From positions 62,001 through 126,000 of the forward strand of contig JAUWAU010000013.1 in NCBI GenBank assembly GCA_030601885.1: a stretch of DNA of 64,000 nucleotides, read 5' to 3'. The stretch is from Armatimonadota bacterium. Its GTDB lineage: Bacteria; Armatimonadota; Zipacnadia; JAUWAU01. The notes below the pieces were generated by a model. The model made no database searches and had not been told where the DNA came from. It saw only the letters and a program-made list of their open reading frames with translations. This document shows, one piece after another, positions 56,369 to 64,000 of this stretch; position 1 is the stretch's first letter; each line of letters opens with the position of its first letter. The position numbers and the translations under genes are program-made.

Positions 56369-56905
56369 CTATATGTGCGCGCGTTCGGCGCCGAGAATGC
56401 GCTGGCTCGCTTCGTTGACCGGGCAGTCGCCTGCGTGCCGTTTGCCGCATCGCAGACACGCGCCCTCAATGCTGCGCTCATCCGACAGTGTGGCGGCGAT
56501 GAACGCCTCAAGGCCTCGGGCCAGCTCCTGCCGCGACCCGGCCGGCATACGCGCCAGCAGCCGGCTGAGGTGCTTGCGGCGCTCCTGCATGAGACGCCGG
56601 GCGAATTCCCTCCCGCGGCGAGTCAGTCTTACGTCCACGACTCGCCGGTCCTCCTTCCGCTCGGACCTGGCCACGAGCCGCTTCGCCACCAGTTTGTTGA
56701 CGAGCTGCGTCGCTGCAGGTGGCGAGACCATGAGGCCGTCAGCTATGCTTCGCACGGACGGGCGCCGATGGAGATACACGTGGCGCAGCACCCGCATCTG
56801 CGCAGCCGTCAGTCCGTCGTCCTCTGCCACCGCGGCGCCGGCGATCAGGTCGCGTCCCGCTATTTGCTGGAGGACCTCAAGGGCTTTTTCGATCCGCTCC
56901 ACCAT
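56369..56905 (-). CDS. MarR-family regulator with C-terminal Cys/His cluster
   Basis: 178 residues. The winged helix lies at about 32-100 (GLTAAQMRVLRHVYLHRRPS, VRSIADGLMVSPPAATQLVN, then the wing SERKEDRRVVDVRLTRRG). Beyond the MarR fold is a cysteine cluster C150-x2-C153-x3-H157-x3-C161 in GACLRCGKRHAGDCPVNEAS, which could hold zinc or an Fe-S cluster. It is the first gene of the operon with iscS and iscU, and a long palindrome covers its own promoter. This suggests an autoregulated sensor of Fe-S status, an analogue of IscR by position; that is inference. The operon contains no Rrf2/IscR gene. Confidence 0.85.
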   Translation of the reverse strand: MVERIEKALEVLQQIAGRDLIAGAAVAEDDGLTAAQMRVLRHVYLHRRPSVRSIADGLMVSPPAATQLVNKLVAKRLVARSERKEDRRVVDVRLTRRGREFARRLMQERRKHLSRLLARMPAGSRQELARGLEAFIAATLSDERSIEGACLRCGKRHAGDCPVNEASQRILGAERAHI

Positions 56906-56937
56906 GTCAGCCTGTCCCTCTGCTCCCGCCTACATTC

Positions 56938-56966
56938 ATAAGCGACTTATCAATTAAGTCACTTAT
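56938..56966. promoter_or_regulatory. Palindromic operator of the MarR-iscS-iscU operon
   Basis: ATAAGCGACTTA (56938-56949), TCAAT, TAAGTCACTTAT (56955-56966): 12-base arms with one mismatch. The size, dyad symmetry and AT-richness suit a MarR dimer. It abuts the -10 box of the proposed promoter, so binding would block transcription. Confidence 0.75.
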
Positions 56967-56995
56967 ATTTTAACCAAAACAGGCGCACAATGCAA
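56967..56995 (-). promoter_or_regulatory. Promoter of the MarR-iscS-iscU operon
   Basis: Minus strand: TTGCAT (56995-56990), 17 bases, TAAAAT (56972-56967). The -10 is a 5 of 6 match and the spacing is optimal; the -35 is weaker. Overlapping TATAAG could serve as an alternative -10. The area is the most AT-rich in this part of the window. Confidence 0.6.
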
Positions 56996-57178
56996 CATCA
57001 GTTTTGGTTGTCTGACTCACGTTTTGCGTAAACAACTGCCCTCGTGGCGCGTCGCCCCTGCCCGTATACTGACACTGTGACGCCTTTGCCCGCCAGTTGA
57101 CACTCGGTGAGGCGAAGGATATAATCGGCTCGTCCCCCAGTATCAGCACTCTCCGGGCACGACAGGAGCGCGCGCCAA

Positions 57179-57445
57179 GTGGCAGAGGAACAGCAAGAGG
57201 CAAAGCTGGCGGGAGCAAGAGAGCGGGCCGTGGGCGTCGCCCGCAGTGCGGGCACGGCTCGCACATTCGTCGCCATGCTCATCGTGCTGCTGACGATCAT
57301 CTTGATCGTCCAGAACTGGGCGCTCGTGCGCATCAGCGTCTTCGGCATCACCTTCGATCTCCCCGGGACGTTGTGGTACGCGCTCCTCTTCGCCTGCGGC
57401 GGGCTCGTCGGCGTGTGGTTCGGGGGTCGATGGAGGGCCCGATGA
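57179..57445 (+). CDS. LapA-domain (DUF1049) small membrane protein
   Basis: 88 residues with two membrane segments (TFVAMLIVLLTIILIVQNWA and LWYALLFACGGLVGVWFGGRW), and the NWALVRISVFG strand between them that marks the LapA family. In E. coli LapA works with LapB in lipopolysaccharide assembly control. A GTG at 57179 is 8 bases after AGGAG. Its stop overlaps the next start as ATGA. Presence fits a diderm envelope, in keeping with lpxB in this window, but LapA-like proteins also occur in monoderms. Confidence 0.85.
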   Translation: MAEEQQEAKLAGARERAVGVARSAGTARTFVAMLIVLLTIILIVQNWALVRISVFGITFDLPGTLWYALLFACGGLVGVWFGGRWRAR

Positions 57446-58107
57446 CCTCGCGCTTCGGCATCAAGCCTGCGTGCCGGCGGCTGCTTGCATTGCTTGGCAC
57501 CGGACCACTTCTCGTTATCCCCATATCTCTTCTCGAGTTGGGGGGCGACACCGGCGTGAGCACACAGATATGGCCAAATGGCACGGCCTATCGCCGCGTG
57601 GAGGTGACGGTTGTGGAGCCGAAAGACCGGAAGGGTGCCAAGCAACTGTTCGAAGACCACTTCAATGTGCGCCCGCGCCCGGATGCCGATGGGATGCGAC
57701 TGTCCGCGGAGTGGCGCATCGGGCCGATGGAGAAGCAACGTGGCGCCGTGCTCAAGCGGACGGGGAGATGGTTCCTCGATATGCGCACGACGTACGAGTT
57801 CGAGGAGGAGATCGACCCCAGCCGCCACGCGTTGACGCTGGGCGAGCAGGAGCTTACCTTCACGTACGAACTCCAGATGCCCGGAAGAATCGATGGAAGC
57901 AGTGTCTACCCGCCGGCCGCGCATGTCGATGGCGGCATCGCCCGGTGGACGTTGACTGCCGCCGACGCCCCACTCACGATCAGGGCGACGTCCCGGCAAT
58001 TCAAGTGCGGCAACGCCACAGCCATTCTCTACATCGCGCTGTGGACTCTCGGATGGGGCGGCGCCACAATGTACCGCCGCGTGCGCGCCCGGCCCAAGCG
58101 CATCTGA
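57442..58107 (+). CDS. Hypothetical membrane-anchored protein
   Basis: Not recognised. The ATG at 57442 overlaps the LapA-like stop and has GGAGG 5 bases upstream; 221 residues. There is a signal-anchor segment at about 12-31 (RRLLALLGTGPLLVIPISLL) and a second hydrophobic stretch near the C terminus (ATAILYIALWTLGWGGATMY). The domain between, about 150 residues, is charged and strand-rich (AYRRVEVTVVEPKD, GRWFLDMRTTYEFEEEID, QELTFTYELQMPG), suggesting a beta-sandwich on the outer face of the membrane. Coupling with the LapA-like gene suggests a shared envelope role. Confidence 0.6.
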   Translation: MTSRFGIKPACRRLLALLGTGPLLVIPISLLELGGDTGVSTQIWPNGTAYRRVEVTVVEPKDRKGAKQLFEDHFNVRPRPDADGMRLSAEWRIGPMEKQRGAVLKRTGRWFLDMRTTYEFEEEIDPSRHALTLGEQELTFTYELQMPGRIDGSSVYPPAAHVDGGIARWTLTAADAPLTIRATSRQFKCGNATAILYIALWTLGWGGATMYRRVRARPKRI

Positions 58108-58238
58108 GCATACCACCGGCTCGCTCCCGAGAGGAATGCCCCACGCCCCTGCCGAATCCTCCTGATGCCACACCCGCATTCGGCCGTCATTTCCTGGCGC
58201 GTCTACGCGCCGGTTCCGCCGAAAGGAGTTGAACGCCG

Positions 58239-59312
58239 TTGGCTCAGCAGACCCGTCCGTCAGCGCTTGTGGATCTACGCAGCGATACGGTGACGAAGCC
58301 CACGCCGGAGATGCGCGACGCGATGCGCGATGCCGAGGTCGGCGACGATGTGATGGGCGAGGACCCGACCGTCCAGCAACTCGAAGCCATGGCGGCGGAG
58401 CGCATGGGCATGGAAGCCGGCCTGTTCGTTGCATCCGGTACGATGGCCAACCAGGTCTGCGTGTGCACGCATACGCGTCGAGGACAGGAGATGATCATCG
58501 AGGAGAACGCCCACATCCTGCACTTCGAAGCCGGCACTATCGCCGCCTTCGCCGGGGTGCAGCCGAAGCCCCTGCCCAGCGTGCGCGGCGCCATGGATCC
58601 GGCCGACGTCGAGGCGGCCATTCGGCCCGATAACGAGCACTTCCCCCGTACGGGCCTCATAACCGTCGAGAATACCCACAATATGGAGGGCGGAGCGGCT
58701 GTACCCAAGGAGAACATGGCCGCCGTGATCGACGTCGGCCGACGCCGCGGCATCCCGGTCCACATCGACGGCGCCCGCATATTCAACGCGGCCATTGCCC
58801 TTGGCGTGAGTCCGGGCGAGCTCGTCGCCGGCGCCTCGTCGGTGGCCTTCTGCTTTTCCAAGGGGCTGGGGTGCCCGATCGGCTCCGTTATCACGGGCTC
58901 GCGAGAGTTCATCGCCGAGGCCCGGCGGGTGCGCAAGATGTTCGGCGGGGGGATGCGACAGGCTGGGGTGATCGCCGCCCCGGCCATTGTAGCTCTCGAG
59001 AGCATGGTCGATCGGCTGGGGCAAGACCACGAGCATGCCCGCATCCTGGCGGACGCGCTGGCCGAGCTTCCGGGCGTGACACTGGACCCGGCAGATGTGC
59101 AGACCAACATCATCATCTTCGAGTTCGAACGCGACGACATGGACGCCCAGCAGCTCGTGGCAGGCATGCGCGAACGAGGGGTGCTCATCAACCCCCGGCC
59201 ACGCATACAACCCCGCGAAGCTGAGCGCATCCGCGTCGTCACGCATAGCGACGTCAGCCGCGAGGATATCGACCACGCCGTGGCAGCCTTTCGTGCCGTA
59301 TTGGCCTTATAA
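58239..59312 (+). CDS. ltaE: Low-specificity L-threonine aldolase
   Basis: PLP enzyme cleaving threonine or allo-threonine to glycine and acetaldehyde. Starts with TTG at 58239, 10 bases after AAAGGAG; 357 residues. [47 protein letters not shown], the internal [12 protein letters not shown] and [13 protein letters not shown] (PLP Lys) are conserved. The C-terminal 30 residues are normal. It stands before pyk with 15 bases between, which makes cotranscription likely. Confidence 0.95.
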   Translation: MAQQTRPSALVDLRSDTVTKPTPEMRDAMRDAEVGDDVMGEDPTVQQLEAMAAERMGMEAGLFVASGTMANQVCVCTHTRRGQEMIIEENAHILHFEAGTIAAFAGVQPKPLPSVRGAMDPADVEAAIRPDNEHFPRTGLITVENTHNMEGGAAVPKENMAAVIDVGRRRGIPVHIDGARIFNAAIALGVSPGELVAGASSVAFCFSKGLGCPIGSVITGSREFIAEARRVRKMFGGGMRQAGVIAAPAIVALESMVDRLGQDHEHARILADALAELPGVTLDPADVQTNIIIFEFERDDMDAQQLVAGMRERGVLINPRPRIQPREAERIRVVTHSDVSREDIDHAVAAFRAVLAL

Positions 59313-59327
59313 GGACGCGCGAGTGTC

Positions 59328-60743
59328 ATGCAGCGCACTAAGATCGTCTGCACCCTCGGTCCCGCGAGCAGCGACCCCGCTACGGTGCGCGAGCTTATCG
59401 CGGCCGGAATGGACGTTGCGCGACTCAACTTCTCTCACGGCACCCACGAGACGCACACCGCCTTGCTAAATATCGTACGCGAATGCGCACTGGAGCTTGA
59501 GACGCACGTGGCAGTGCTGCAGGACCTGCAAGGACCGAGGATCCGCGTCGGCACGCTCCCCCACGAGCCGATGGAGCTGGCTGAGGGCGAGGCTGTGCTC
59601 GTCGGCACAGATAATGGCAACCAGGCGCCAAACCGAATCCCCACCACGTACGAAGCGCTGCCGCAGGATGTGAACGCCGGGGACCGCATCCTCATAGACG
59701 ACGGCCGCATCGAGCTGCGTGTGTGCCGCGCCATGAGTACGGAGGCCCTCTGTGAGGTGGTCGTGGGGGGCGAGCTATACTCCCACAAGGGCATCAATCT
59801 ACCGGGAGTGCGAGTGAGCGCGGCCTCGTTCACCGACAAAGACCGTGCCGATATTGAGCTCGGTATAGCCTGTGAAGTGGATTACGTGGCGCTGTCGTTT
59901 GTTCGGGCGGCAGGCGACATTGCCACCGTAAAGGCCTTTCTGGCGGCCAAAGGTGCGGATATACCCGTAGTGGCGAAGCTGGAGAAGCCGGAGGCTATTG
60001 AGTGCCTGGGGGACATCGTGGAGGTGGCGGACGCCATCATGGTGGCCCGGGGGGATCTGGCCGTGGAGGCATCGCCGGAGATGGTGCCCGTTTTCCAGAA
60101 GCGCATCATCAGGACGTGCCGGGAGGCGCGCGTGTCGGTGATCACCGCAACGCAGATGCTGGAGTCCATGACGGACAACCCGCGGCCGACGCGTGCTGAG
60201 GCGTCGGATGTGGCGAATGCGATTTTCGACGGCACCGATGCCGTTATGCTCTCGGGCGAGACGGCGGTGGGGAAATACCCGGTCGAGTCGGTCGAGATGA
60301 TGCGCAAGATAGCGCAAGCGGCCGAGACGGCCGAGCTGGCCACCGACCGTGATGTGCTGCACGCCCGGGGGAAGCTCTCAGTTGCCGATGCCACGGCCCG
60401 GGCGGCCTGCGAGGCGGCGCTGGACCTTGGCGCCAAGGCCATCATCGCCTGCACCCACTCGGGCTTCACGGCGCAGCTCGCCGCCAAGTGCCGGCCCGGC
60501 ATGCCCATCATCGCGCCCACGCCCTTCGAGCGCACTGCTCGTCGCGCGGCCCTGTACTGGGGCGTGCTGCCGATCACCGTGCCGCCCTATGCCAGCATCG
60601 AAGAGATGATGCAGCACATCGACGCTGAGATCGTCAAGACAGGTCTCGTCGCCGCGGGCGATGTCGTTGTGGTCATCGCCGGCGTGCCCATCGGGCAGAC
60701 GGGCACCACGAATATGATGCGCGTGTGTCGCGTGGGCGAATAG
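59328..60743 (+). CDS. pyk: Pyruvate kinase
   Basis: Last ATP-yielding step of glycolysis and the Entner-Doudoroff route. 471 residues. [38 protein letters not shown], the signature [14 protein letters not shown] (catalytic Lys), ARGDLAVE and [15 protein letters not shown] are intact, and the C-terminal domain ends [16 protein letters not shown]. No extra C-terminal PEP-utilising domain is attached. The ATG at 59328 has only a weak purine-rich site. Confidence 0.98.
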   Translation: MQRTKIVCTLGPASSDPATVRELIAAGMDVARLNFSHGTHETHTALLNIVRECALELETHVAVLQDLQGPRIRVGTLPHEPMELAEGEAVLVGTDNGNQAPNRIPTTYEALPQDVNAGDRILIDDGRIELRVCRAMSTEALCEVVVGGELYSHKGINLPGVRVSAASFTDKDRADIELGIACEVDYVALSFVRAAGDIATVKAFLAAKGADIPVVAKLEKPEAIECLGDIVEVADAIMVARGDLAVEASPEMVPVFQKRIIRTCREARVSVITATQMLESMTDNPRPTRAEASDVANAIFDGTDAVMLSGETAVGKYPVESVEMMRKIAQAAETAELATDRDVLHARGKLSVADATARAACEAALDLGAKAIIACTHSGFTAQLAAKCRPGMPIIAPTPFERTARRAALYWGVLPITVPPYASIEEMMQHIDAEIVKTGLVAAGDVVVVIAGVPIGQTGTTNMMRVCRVGE

Positions 60744-60792
60744 TACCACAACGAGACTTTGTCATCAGCGCCGGGCCATTCGCGAGGGTACA

Positions 60793-61746
60793 ATGCACGA
60801 TGTAGTGACCTTCGGCGAGGGAATGGTGCGTCTGTCGCCGCCGGGCCACTTACGGCTGGAGCAGACGCATAGCTTCGAGCTCTATGTGGGGGGCGCGGAG
60901 CTAACCGTGGCGGCGGCGTGCAGCCGGCTCGGTCTCAGCGCAGCGTGGGTATCACGGGTGGCAACGCATCCCTTGGGACGCATGATGGCCAATAGGGCGC
61001 GCGAGCATGGCGTTGACGTCTCGCGTATCGTGTGGAGCGACGATGGTCGCGTCCCATTGTGCTTTCGCGAAACTGGCGCCATGCCGCGGGGCAGCCTTGC
61101 GTACTGGGATGACGGGGATTCGGCGTTGAGCCGGATTCAGCCCGGCGACATCGAGTGGAGCTTTCTGGCCGACGCAAAGCTGCTGCACGTCGGGGCCAAC
61201 ACGCCGGCGTTGAGCGCCGCGGCGGCCGATGCCACCAGTGCGGCCCTCGTACATGCCAAGCGGCACAACTGCAAGGTAGCCTTCGACCTTCACCGTCGCT
61301 ATGCGGGAAACATCGACGAGGCTCTCATGGTGCATGTGGATGTGCTTGTTGGTGATGCCGAGGATATTCGGCGCGCATTTGGCGTTGAAGGACAGCCGGA
61401 AGAGGCGGCCGCGCAGCTCAAAGAGCGCTTCCAGCTTGACGTTGTGGCCATCCCGCTGCCCATCGCCAAGGGCGTCCGGAGCGGGGTCTGGACGGGCATC
61501 GTAGTGGGCGATAAGCTCTACACGGATCGGACGTACGACCTCGAAATCGTTGACCCAAGCGGCGCCCGCGACGCTTTCATCGCCGGCGTCATCTATGGCT
61601 ATGTACAGAACGATCTTGATATGGGACTCCAATACGGAAATGCCCTGGCCGCGATCAAGCACACTCATCCCGGGGAGCTGTGCTACTTCACCGAGCAAGA
61701 GCTCCGTGACCAGATCGAAACAACGGGCCGGGCGTTGAAGCGATAG
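60793..61746 (+). CDS. kdgK: PfkB-family sugar kinase, probable 2-keto-3-deoxygluconate kinase
   Basis: PfkB/ribokinase-fold kinase; position just before KDPG aldolase and general pattern (VTFGEGMVRLSPPGHLRLEQ, then FELYVGGAELTVAAACSRLG) favour 2-keto-3-deoxygluconate as substrate. The PfkB end motif, normally D-x-x-GAGD, reads D254-PSGARD260: the catalytic Asp260 is kept, but the second Gly of the anion hole is replaced by Arg259. This is unusual and could alter or abolish activity. 317 residues; GAGG stands a few bases before the ATG. With eda it would form KDG to pyruvate plus glyceraldehyde 3-phosphate. Confidence 0.82.
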   Translation: MHDVVTFGEGMVRLSPPGHLRLEQTHSFELYVGGAELTVAAACSRLGLSAAWVSRVATHPLGRMMANRAREHGVDVSRIVWSDDGRVPLCFRETGAMPRGSLAYWDDGDSALSRIQPGDIEWSFLADAKLLHVGANTPALSAAAADATSAALVHAKRHNCKVAFDLHRRYAGNIDEALMVHVDVLVGDAEDIRRAFGVEGQPEEAAAQLKERFQLDVVAIPLPIAKGVRSGVWTGIVVGDKLYTDRTYDLEIVDPSGARDAFIAGVIYGYVQNDLDMGLQYGNALAAIKHTHPGELCYFTEQELRDQIETTGRALKR

Positions 61747-61887
61747 CAAGAAGGTAGGGGAAAGGGTAGAGGGAGAATAGGGAACCGACCCGGCAAATGC
61801 CGGCGCTGGTGCGCATTCTTATCGAGCGCATTGTCCGGCTGTCGTCTCCTTTGACATTCTTCCTTCATTCCAGGAGGGATCAACGCA

Positions 61888-62538
61888 ATGCCCATACGAA
61901 GCGAGTCGGTGCAGCGTCTGACCGACGCAGGTATCGTTGCCGTCATCAGGGCCGAGAGCTCGGCACACCTGATCTCAGTGGCCGAGGCCATCAAGCAGGG
62001 GGGCGTGGACTGCATCGAGGTGACGATGACTACCCCGAACGCACTGCAAGTCATCTCCGAGGTCTCGGAGAAGTTCGGCTCCGACGTGCTCATCGGCGTC
62101 GGGTCGGTGCTGGACCCTGAGACAGCACGCGCGGCCATCCTTGCGGGGGCCGAGTTCGTCGTTGGGCCAACATTCGACCGGGGCATAGTCGAACTCGCAC
62201 ATCGCTACGACAAAGCAGTGATTCCCGGGTGCTTCACGCCCACGGAGATCATCACAGCCTGGAGTGCCGGGGCCGATCTGGTGAAGCTGTTCCCGGCCAC
62301 GGCCATCGGTCCGCAGTACATCAAGGACATTCGCGGGCCGCTGCCCCAGGTTCGCATCGTTCCGACGGGCGGTGTTAGTCTGGACAACGCCGGCGACTTC
62401 ATCAAGGCGGGTGCCGCCACGCTTGCCGTGGGCACTGCCATGATCGACAAACAGGCAGTGGCGGACCGCCGGTTCGATGTCGTCACCGAAACGGCCCGCA
62501 AGTTCGTAGAGGCCGTCAGGACCGCACGGGCTGCGTAA
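61888..62538 (+). CDS. eda: KDPG/KHG aldolase
   Basis: Class I aldolase splitting 2-keto-3-deoxy-6-phosphogluconate to pyruvate and glyceraldehyde 3-phosphate. 216 residues; AGGAGG lies 10 bases before the ATG at 61888. IVAVIRAESSAHLISVAEAI, GVDCIEVTMTTPNAL (catalytic Glu), GVGSVLDPETARAAI, FDRGIVELAHR, ADLVKLFPATAIGPQYIKDI (Schiff-base Lys) and PTGGVSLDNAGDFI are all present. The 141-base spacer after kdgK is purine-rich. Confidence 0.96.
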   Translation: MPIRSESVQRLTDAGIVAVIRAESSAHLISVAEAIKQGGVDCIEVTMTTPNALQVISEVSEKFGSDVLIGVGSVLDPETARAAILAGAEFVVGPTFDRGIVELAHRYDKAVIPGCFTPTEIITAWSAGADLVKLFPATAIGPQYIKDIRGPLPQVRIVPTGGVSLDNAGDFIKAGAATLAVGTAMIDKQAVADRRFDVVTETARKFVEAVRTARAA

Positions 62539-62656
62539 GTGCTTTCGTCCGGGACGAACTTACCCAACCCGGCACTGGCCGGCCCGTGCGTGCCTGCGGT
62601 TGTTGGGGACCATGGGATCGGAGCACGGGGGCAAGCTCCGCGTGGCGCCCACGGCG

Positions 62657-63133
62657 TCAGGAGAACCCAAGCGGGAGCGGCGGCGATCGATAGGCGCGCA
62701 CTTCTGGCTCATCGCTCTCCAGTCCCCGCTCCGCCAGGCCGCGCGCCTTCGTGTTCCGCGCATCGTCGATGAGCCTGATGGTGGCGGAACGATACTGATT
62801 CATCAGAGAGCGGGCTTCCAGGTACGTGCTGATGAGAGCGGAGGGTACTTCGAGGTCGCGGCTTAGATAACCGGCGACCGTGGCATCGTCAGTGAAGACG
62901 GTGATGGATCGGGCGCCAAGATCGAGGCCGTCCCTCAGCGCGTGGACCACGGCTTGGTGTCTCGCCGCCTCCGGGGAGGCCACTTGCACCTTCGAGCTGA
63001 CCTGCTTGAGCATGCTCTTGTTCGCATCGCGCAGGATCACGCCAATGCCGGCAGCATTCACGCCAGGCCGCAACGCAACGCTTGTCAAAGCGTAGACCCC
63101 TCGCGGCCTTGATGCCCCACCCTTGTTGGCCAT
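62657..63133 (-). CDS. RNase H-fold protein, catalytically degenerate
   Basis: 158 residues from the ATG at 63133. RNase HI layout can be followed: AAGIGVILRDANKSMLKQVS, SPEAARHQAVVHALRDGLDL, RSITVFTDDATVAGYLSRDL, ATIRLIDDARNTKARGLAER. Of the four acidic catalytic residues, the Asp of the first strand is missing (TSVALRPGVN) and the last Asp is replaced (TKARGLAE for N-x-x-AD-x-LA); the middle Glu and Asp remain. It is therefore probably a non-catalytic nucleic-acid-binding protein. It lies just after lpxB on the same strand with 117 bases between. Confidence 0.7.
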   Translation of the reverse strand: MANKGGASRPRGVYALTSVALRPGVNAAGIGVILRDANKSMLKQVSSKVQVASPEAARHQAVVHALRDGLDLGARSITVFTDDATVAGYLSRDLEVPSALISTYLEARSLMNQYRSATIRLIDDARNTKARGLAERGLESDEPEVRAYRSPPLPLGFS

Positions 63134-63250
63134 GCCCCTCGCCACCTCACCCAGACACGTCTGAGCGTAGCTGGTAAAGCTGCGTGCGCCGCGCCTGTGC
63201 GACAAACTCACACTCGGTTCACGCCGAATCCAGAGAGTGTGTACCCCAAC

Positions 63251-64000
63251 TTAAGACCGCTGTCGCCGCTTCGGGAGCGAGTCCAGCATCTCGATGATGA
63301 TGTCGCCGGCATGTTGCAGTGCTCCGCCATTGCCCAGCTTCGAGACGGCCTCACGAAGCCGTCTCGCGGTCTGCTGGGCGAACTCCTCGTCGCGAAGGTA
63401 TCTCAGCGCCGCTTTGGCGATGCCCTCGGGCGATGCTTTGTACTGAATCAGTTCTGGGACAATCTTCTTGCCGGCGAGGATGTTCGGCATTGCGATGGTG
63501 TGCAGGCGCGGTCGGTACACGTAGCGGTAGTGGAGGTAGGGGATAAGAGCCGCCCGATAGACAACAACCATGGGCACACCCATAATAGCTGCTTCAAGGG
63601 TTGCTGTGCCAGAGGCCACGAGGGCTATGTGTGCGGCCTCGAGCAGCTCGTGCGTGCCTTCCACGATGCGCGCACTAAGGCCCTCTTTCTGTACGACGCT
63701 CGCAATGTGGTCCTTGGAGGCCGTCGGTGCGGCGGAAACACCGAATTCCGCGCCCGGCAGTTCCGCTTTGATGAGCTGAGCGGCGCCGAGCAGCGCGGGG
63801 AGGATGTGCGTGATCTCGTGGTCGCGGCTCCCGGGCAGCATTGCCACAACGGGAGCTGCGTCACTGGGGCCGAGACATTGCTCTCTGCGCTCCACTGCCG
63901 GCCGCAGCACGTCGATGAGCGGATGCCCGACGAAGGTGACGTCAGCGCCGGCTTCCGCGTACGCTCGTGCTGACATGGGGAAGGGGGTGATGATCCTGGA
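63251..64000 (-). CDS. lpxB: Lipid-A-disaccharide synthase, 5' part cut by window edge
   Basis: Condenses UDP-2,3-diacylglucosamine with lipid X in lipid A synthesis. The frame is open to the right edge (250 codons), so the N-terminal third is outside. Visible: IITPFP near the edge, then VTFVGHPLIDVLRP, VVAMLPGSRDHEITHILPAL, IVEGTHELLEAAHIALVASG, TATLEAAIMGVPMVVVYRAA and MPNILAGKKIVPELIQYKAS. These are the ordered motifs of the C-terminal half of LpxB. It is the strongest evidence in this window for an outer membrane with lipid A. Confidence 0.95.
   Translation of the reverse strand, partial: SRIITPFPMSARAYAEAGADVTFVGHPLIDVLRPAVERREQCLGPSDAAPVVAMLPGSRDHEITHILPALLGAAQLIKAELPGAEFGVSAAPTASKDHIASVVQKEGLSARIVEGTHELLEAAHIALVASGTATLEAAIMGVPMVVVYRAALIPYLHYRYVYRPRLHTIAMPNILAGKKIVPELIQYKASPEGIAKAALRYLRDEEFAQQTARRLREAVSKLGNGGALQHAGDIIIEMLDSLPKRRQRS

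Overview
The window is about 64 kb of gene-dense, GC-rich bacterial chromosome. It looks like one genomic backbone, with no plasmid or prophage core and no complete insertion sequence. The gene set mixes traits: a Bacillus-type SigH sigma factor, two-subunit GlyRS, a PyrR attenuator and an orphan copper-amine-oxidase-N-like domain (frequent in Terrabacteria), together with LpxB (lipid A, so an outer membrane). A diderm Terrabacteria lineage such as Armatimonadota fits best. This is an inference from gene content, not a measured placement.

Layout. 1-7.3 kb (minus): pyrimidine operon pyrR-pyrC-carA-carB-pyrF, with pyrF cut by the window edge, preceded by a PyrR-type binding loop, antiterminator and terminator. 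7.3-9.7 kb (minus): an exported PKD-like protein with a long Asp-Glu tract, and hemW. 9.7-14.5 kb: an accessory interval lying between lepA and hemW, which are neighbours in many bacteria. It holds an exported endonuclease/phosphatase-fold protein, a cold-shock protein with an acidic repeat tail, a serine dehydrogenase-type protease, eroded copies of the hemW and endonuclease genes, and a near-perfect 35-bp inverted repeat. 14.5-20.5 kb (minus): glyQ-glyS-dgt-like-lepA. 20.7-21.4 kb: sigH. 21.8-29.3 kb (minus): dxr-rseP-ispG-ACT protein-proS-MEMO-CvpA-like, an isoprenoid, membrane-protease and tRNA-charging run.

29.5-33.3 kb: a degenerate GGDEF protein, a HicB/HicA-like pair, a Gfo/Idh/MocA oxidoreductase, a small zinc-ribbon membrane protein, and an S1-domain protein behind a perfect-consensus promoter. 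33.5-42.8 kb (plus): an unusual exported protein with repeated W-x-R-R-S motifs and a tyrosine-rich block, a GAF-PAS histidine kinase, rpiB, dCMP deaminase, a WecA/TagO-type transferase, uppP and a membrane pyrophosphatase. 42.9-49.1 kb: a SagB-type reductase, a zinc-ribbon/TM/Pro-rich protein, a HEPN-MNT toxin-antitoxin pair, and gatC-gatA-gatB. 49.1-52.8 kb: a YfhO-like membrane protein, divergent from class II aldolase fba.

53.1-54.5 kb (minus): a two-gene TIR-like/PIN operon, the best candidate here for a little-described defence or toxin-antitoxin system. 54.7-57 kb (minus): a MarR-type regulator with a C-terminal Cys/His cluster, then iscS and iscU, with a long palindromic operator over the promoter. 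57.2-62.5 kb (plus): a LapA-like protein, an unknown membrane protein, threonine aldolase, pyruvate kinase, a KDG-kinase-like protein and KDPG aldolase, giving a short sugar-acid (Entner-Doudoroff) segment. 62.6-64 kb (minus): lpxB, cut by the window edge, then a catalytically eroded RNase H-like protein. I saw no tRNA, rRNA or CRISPR array.
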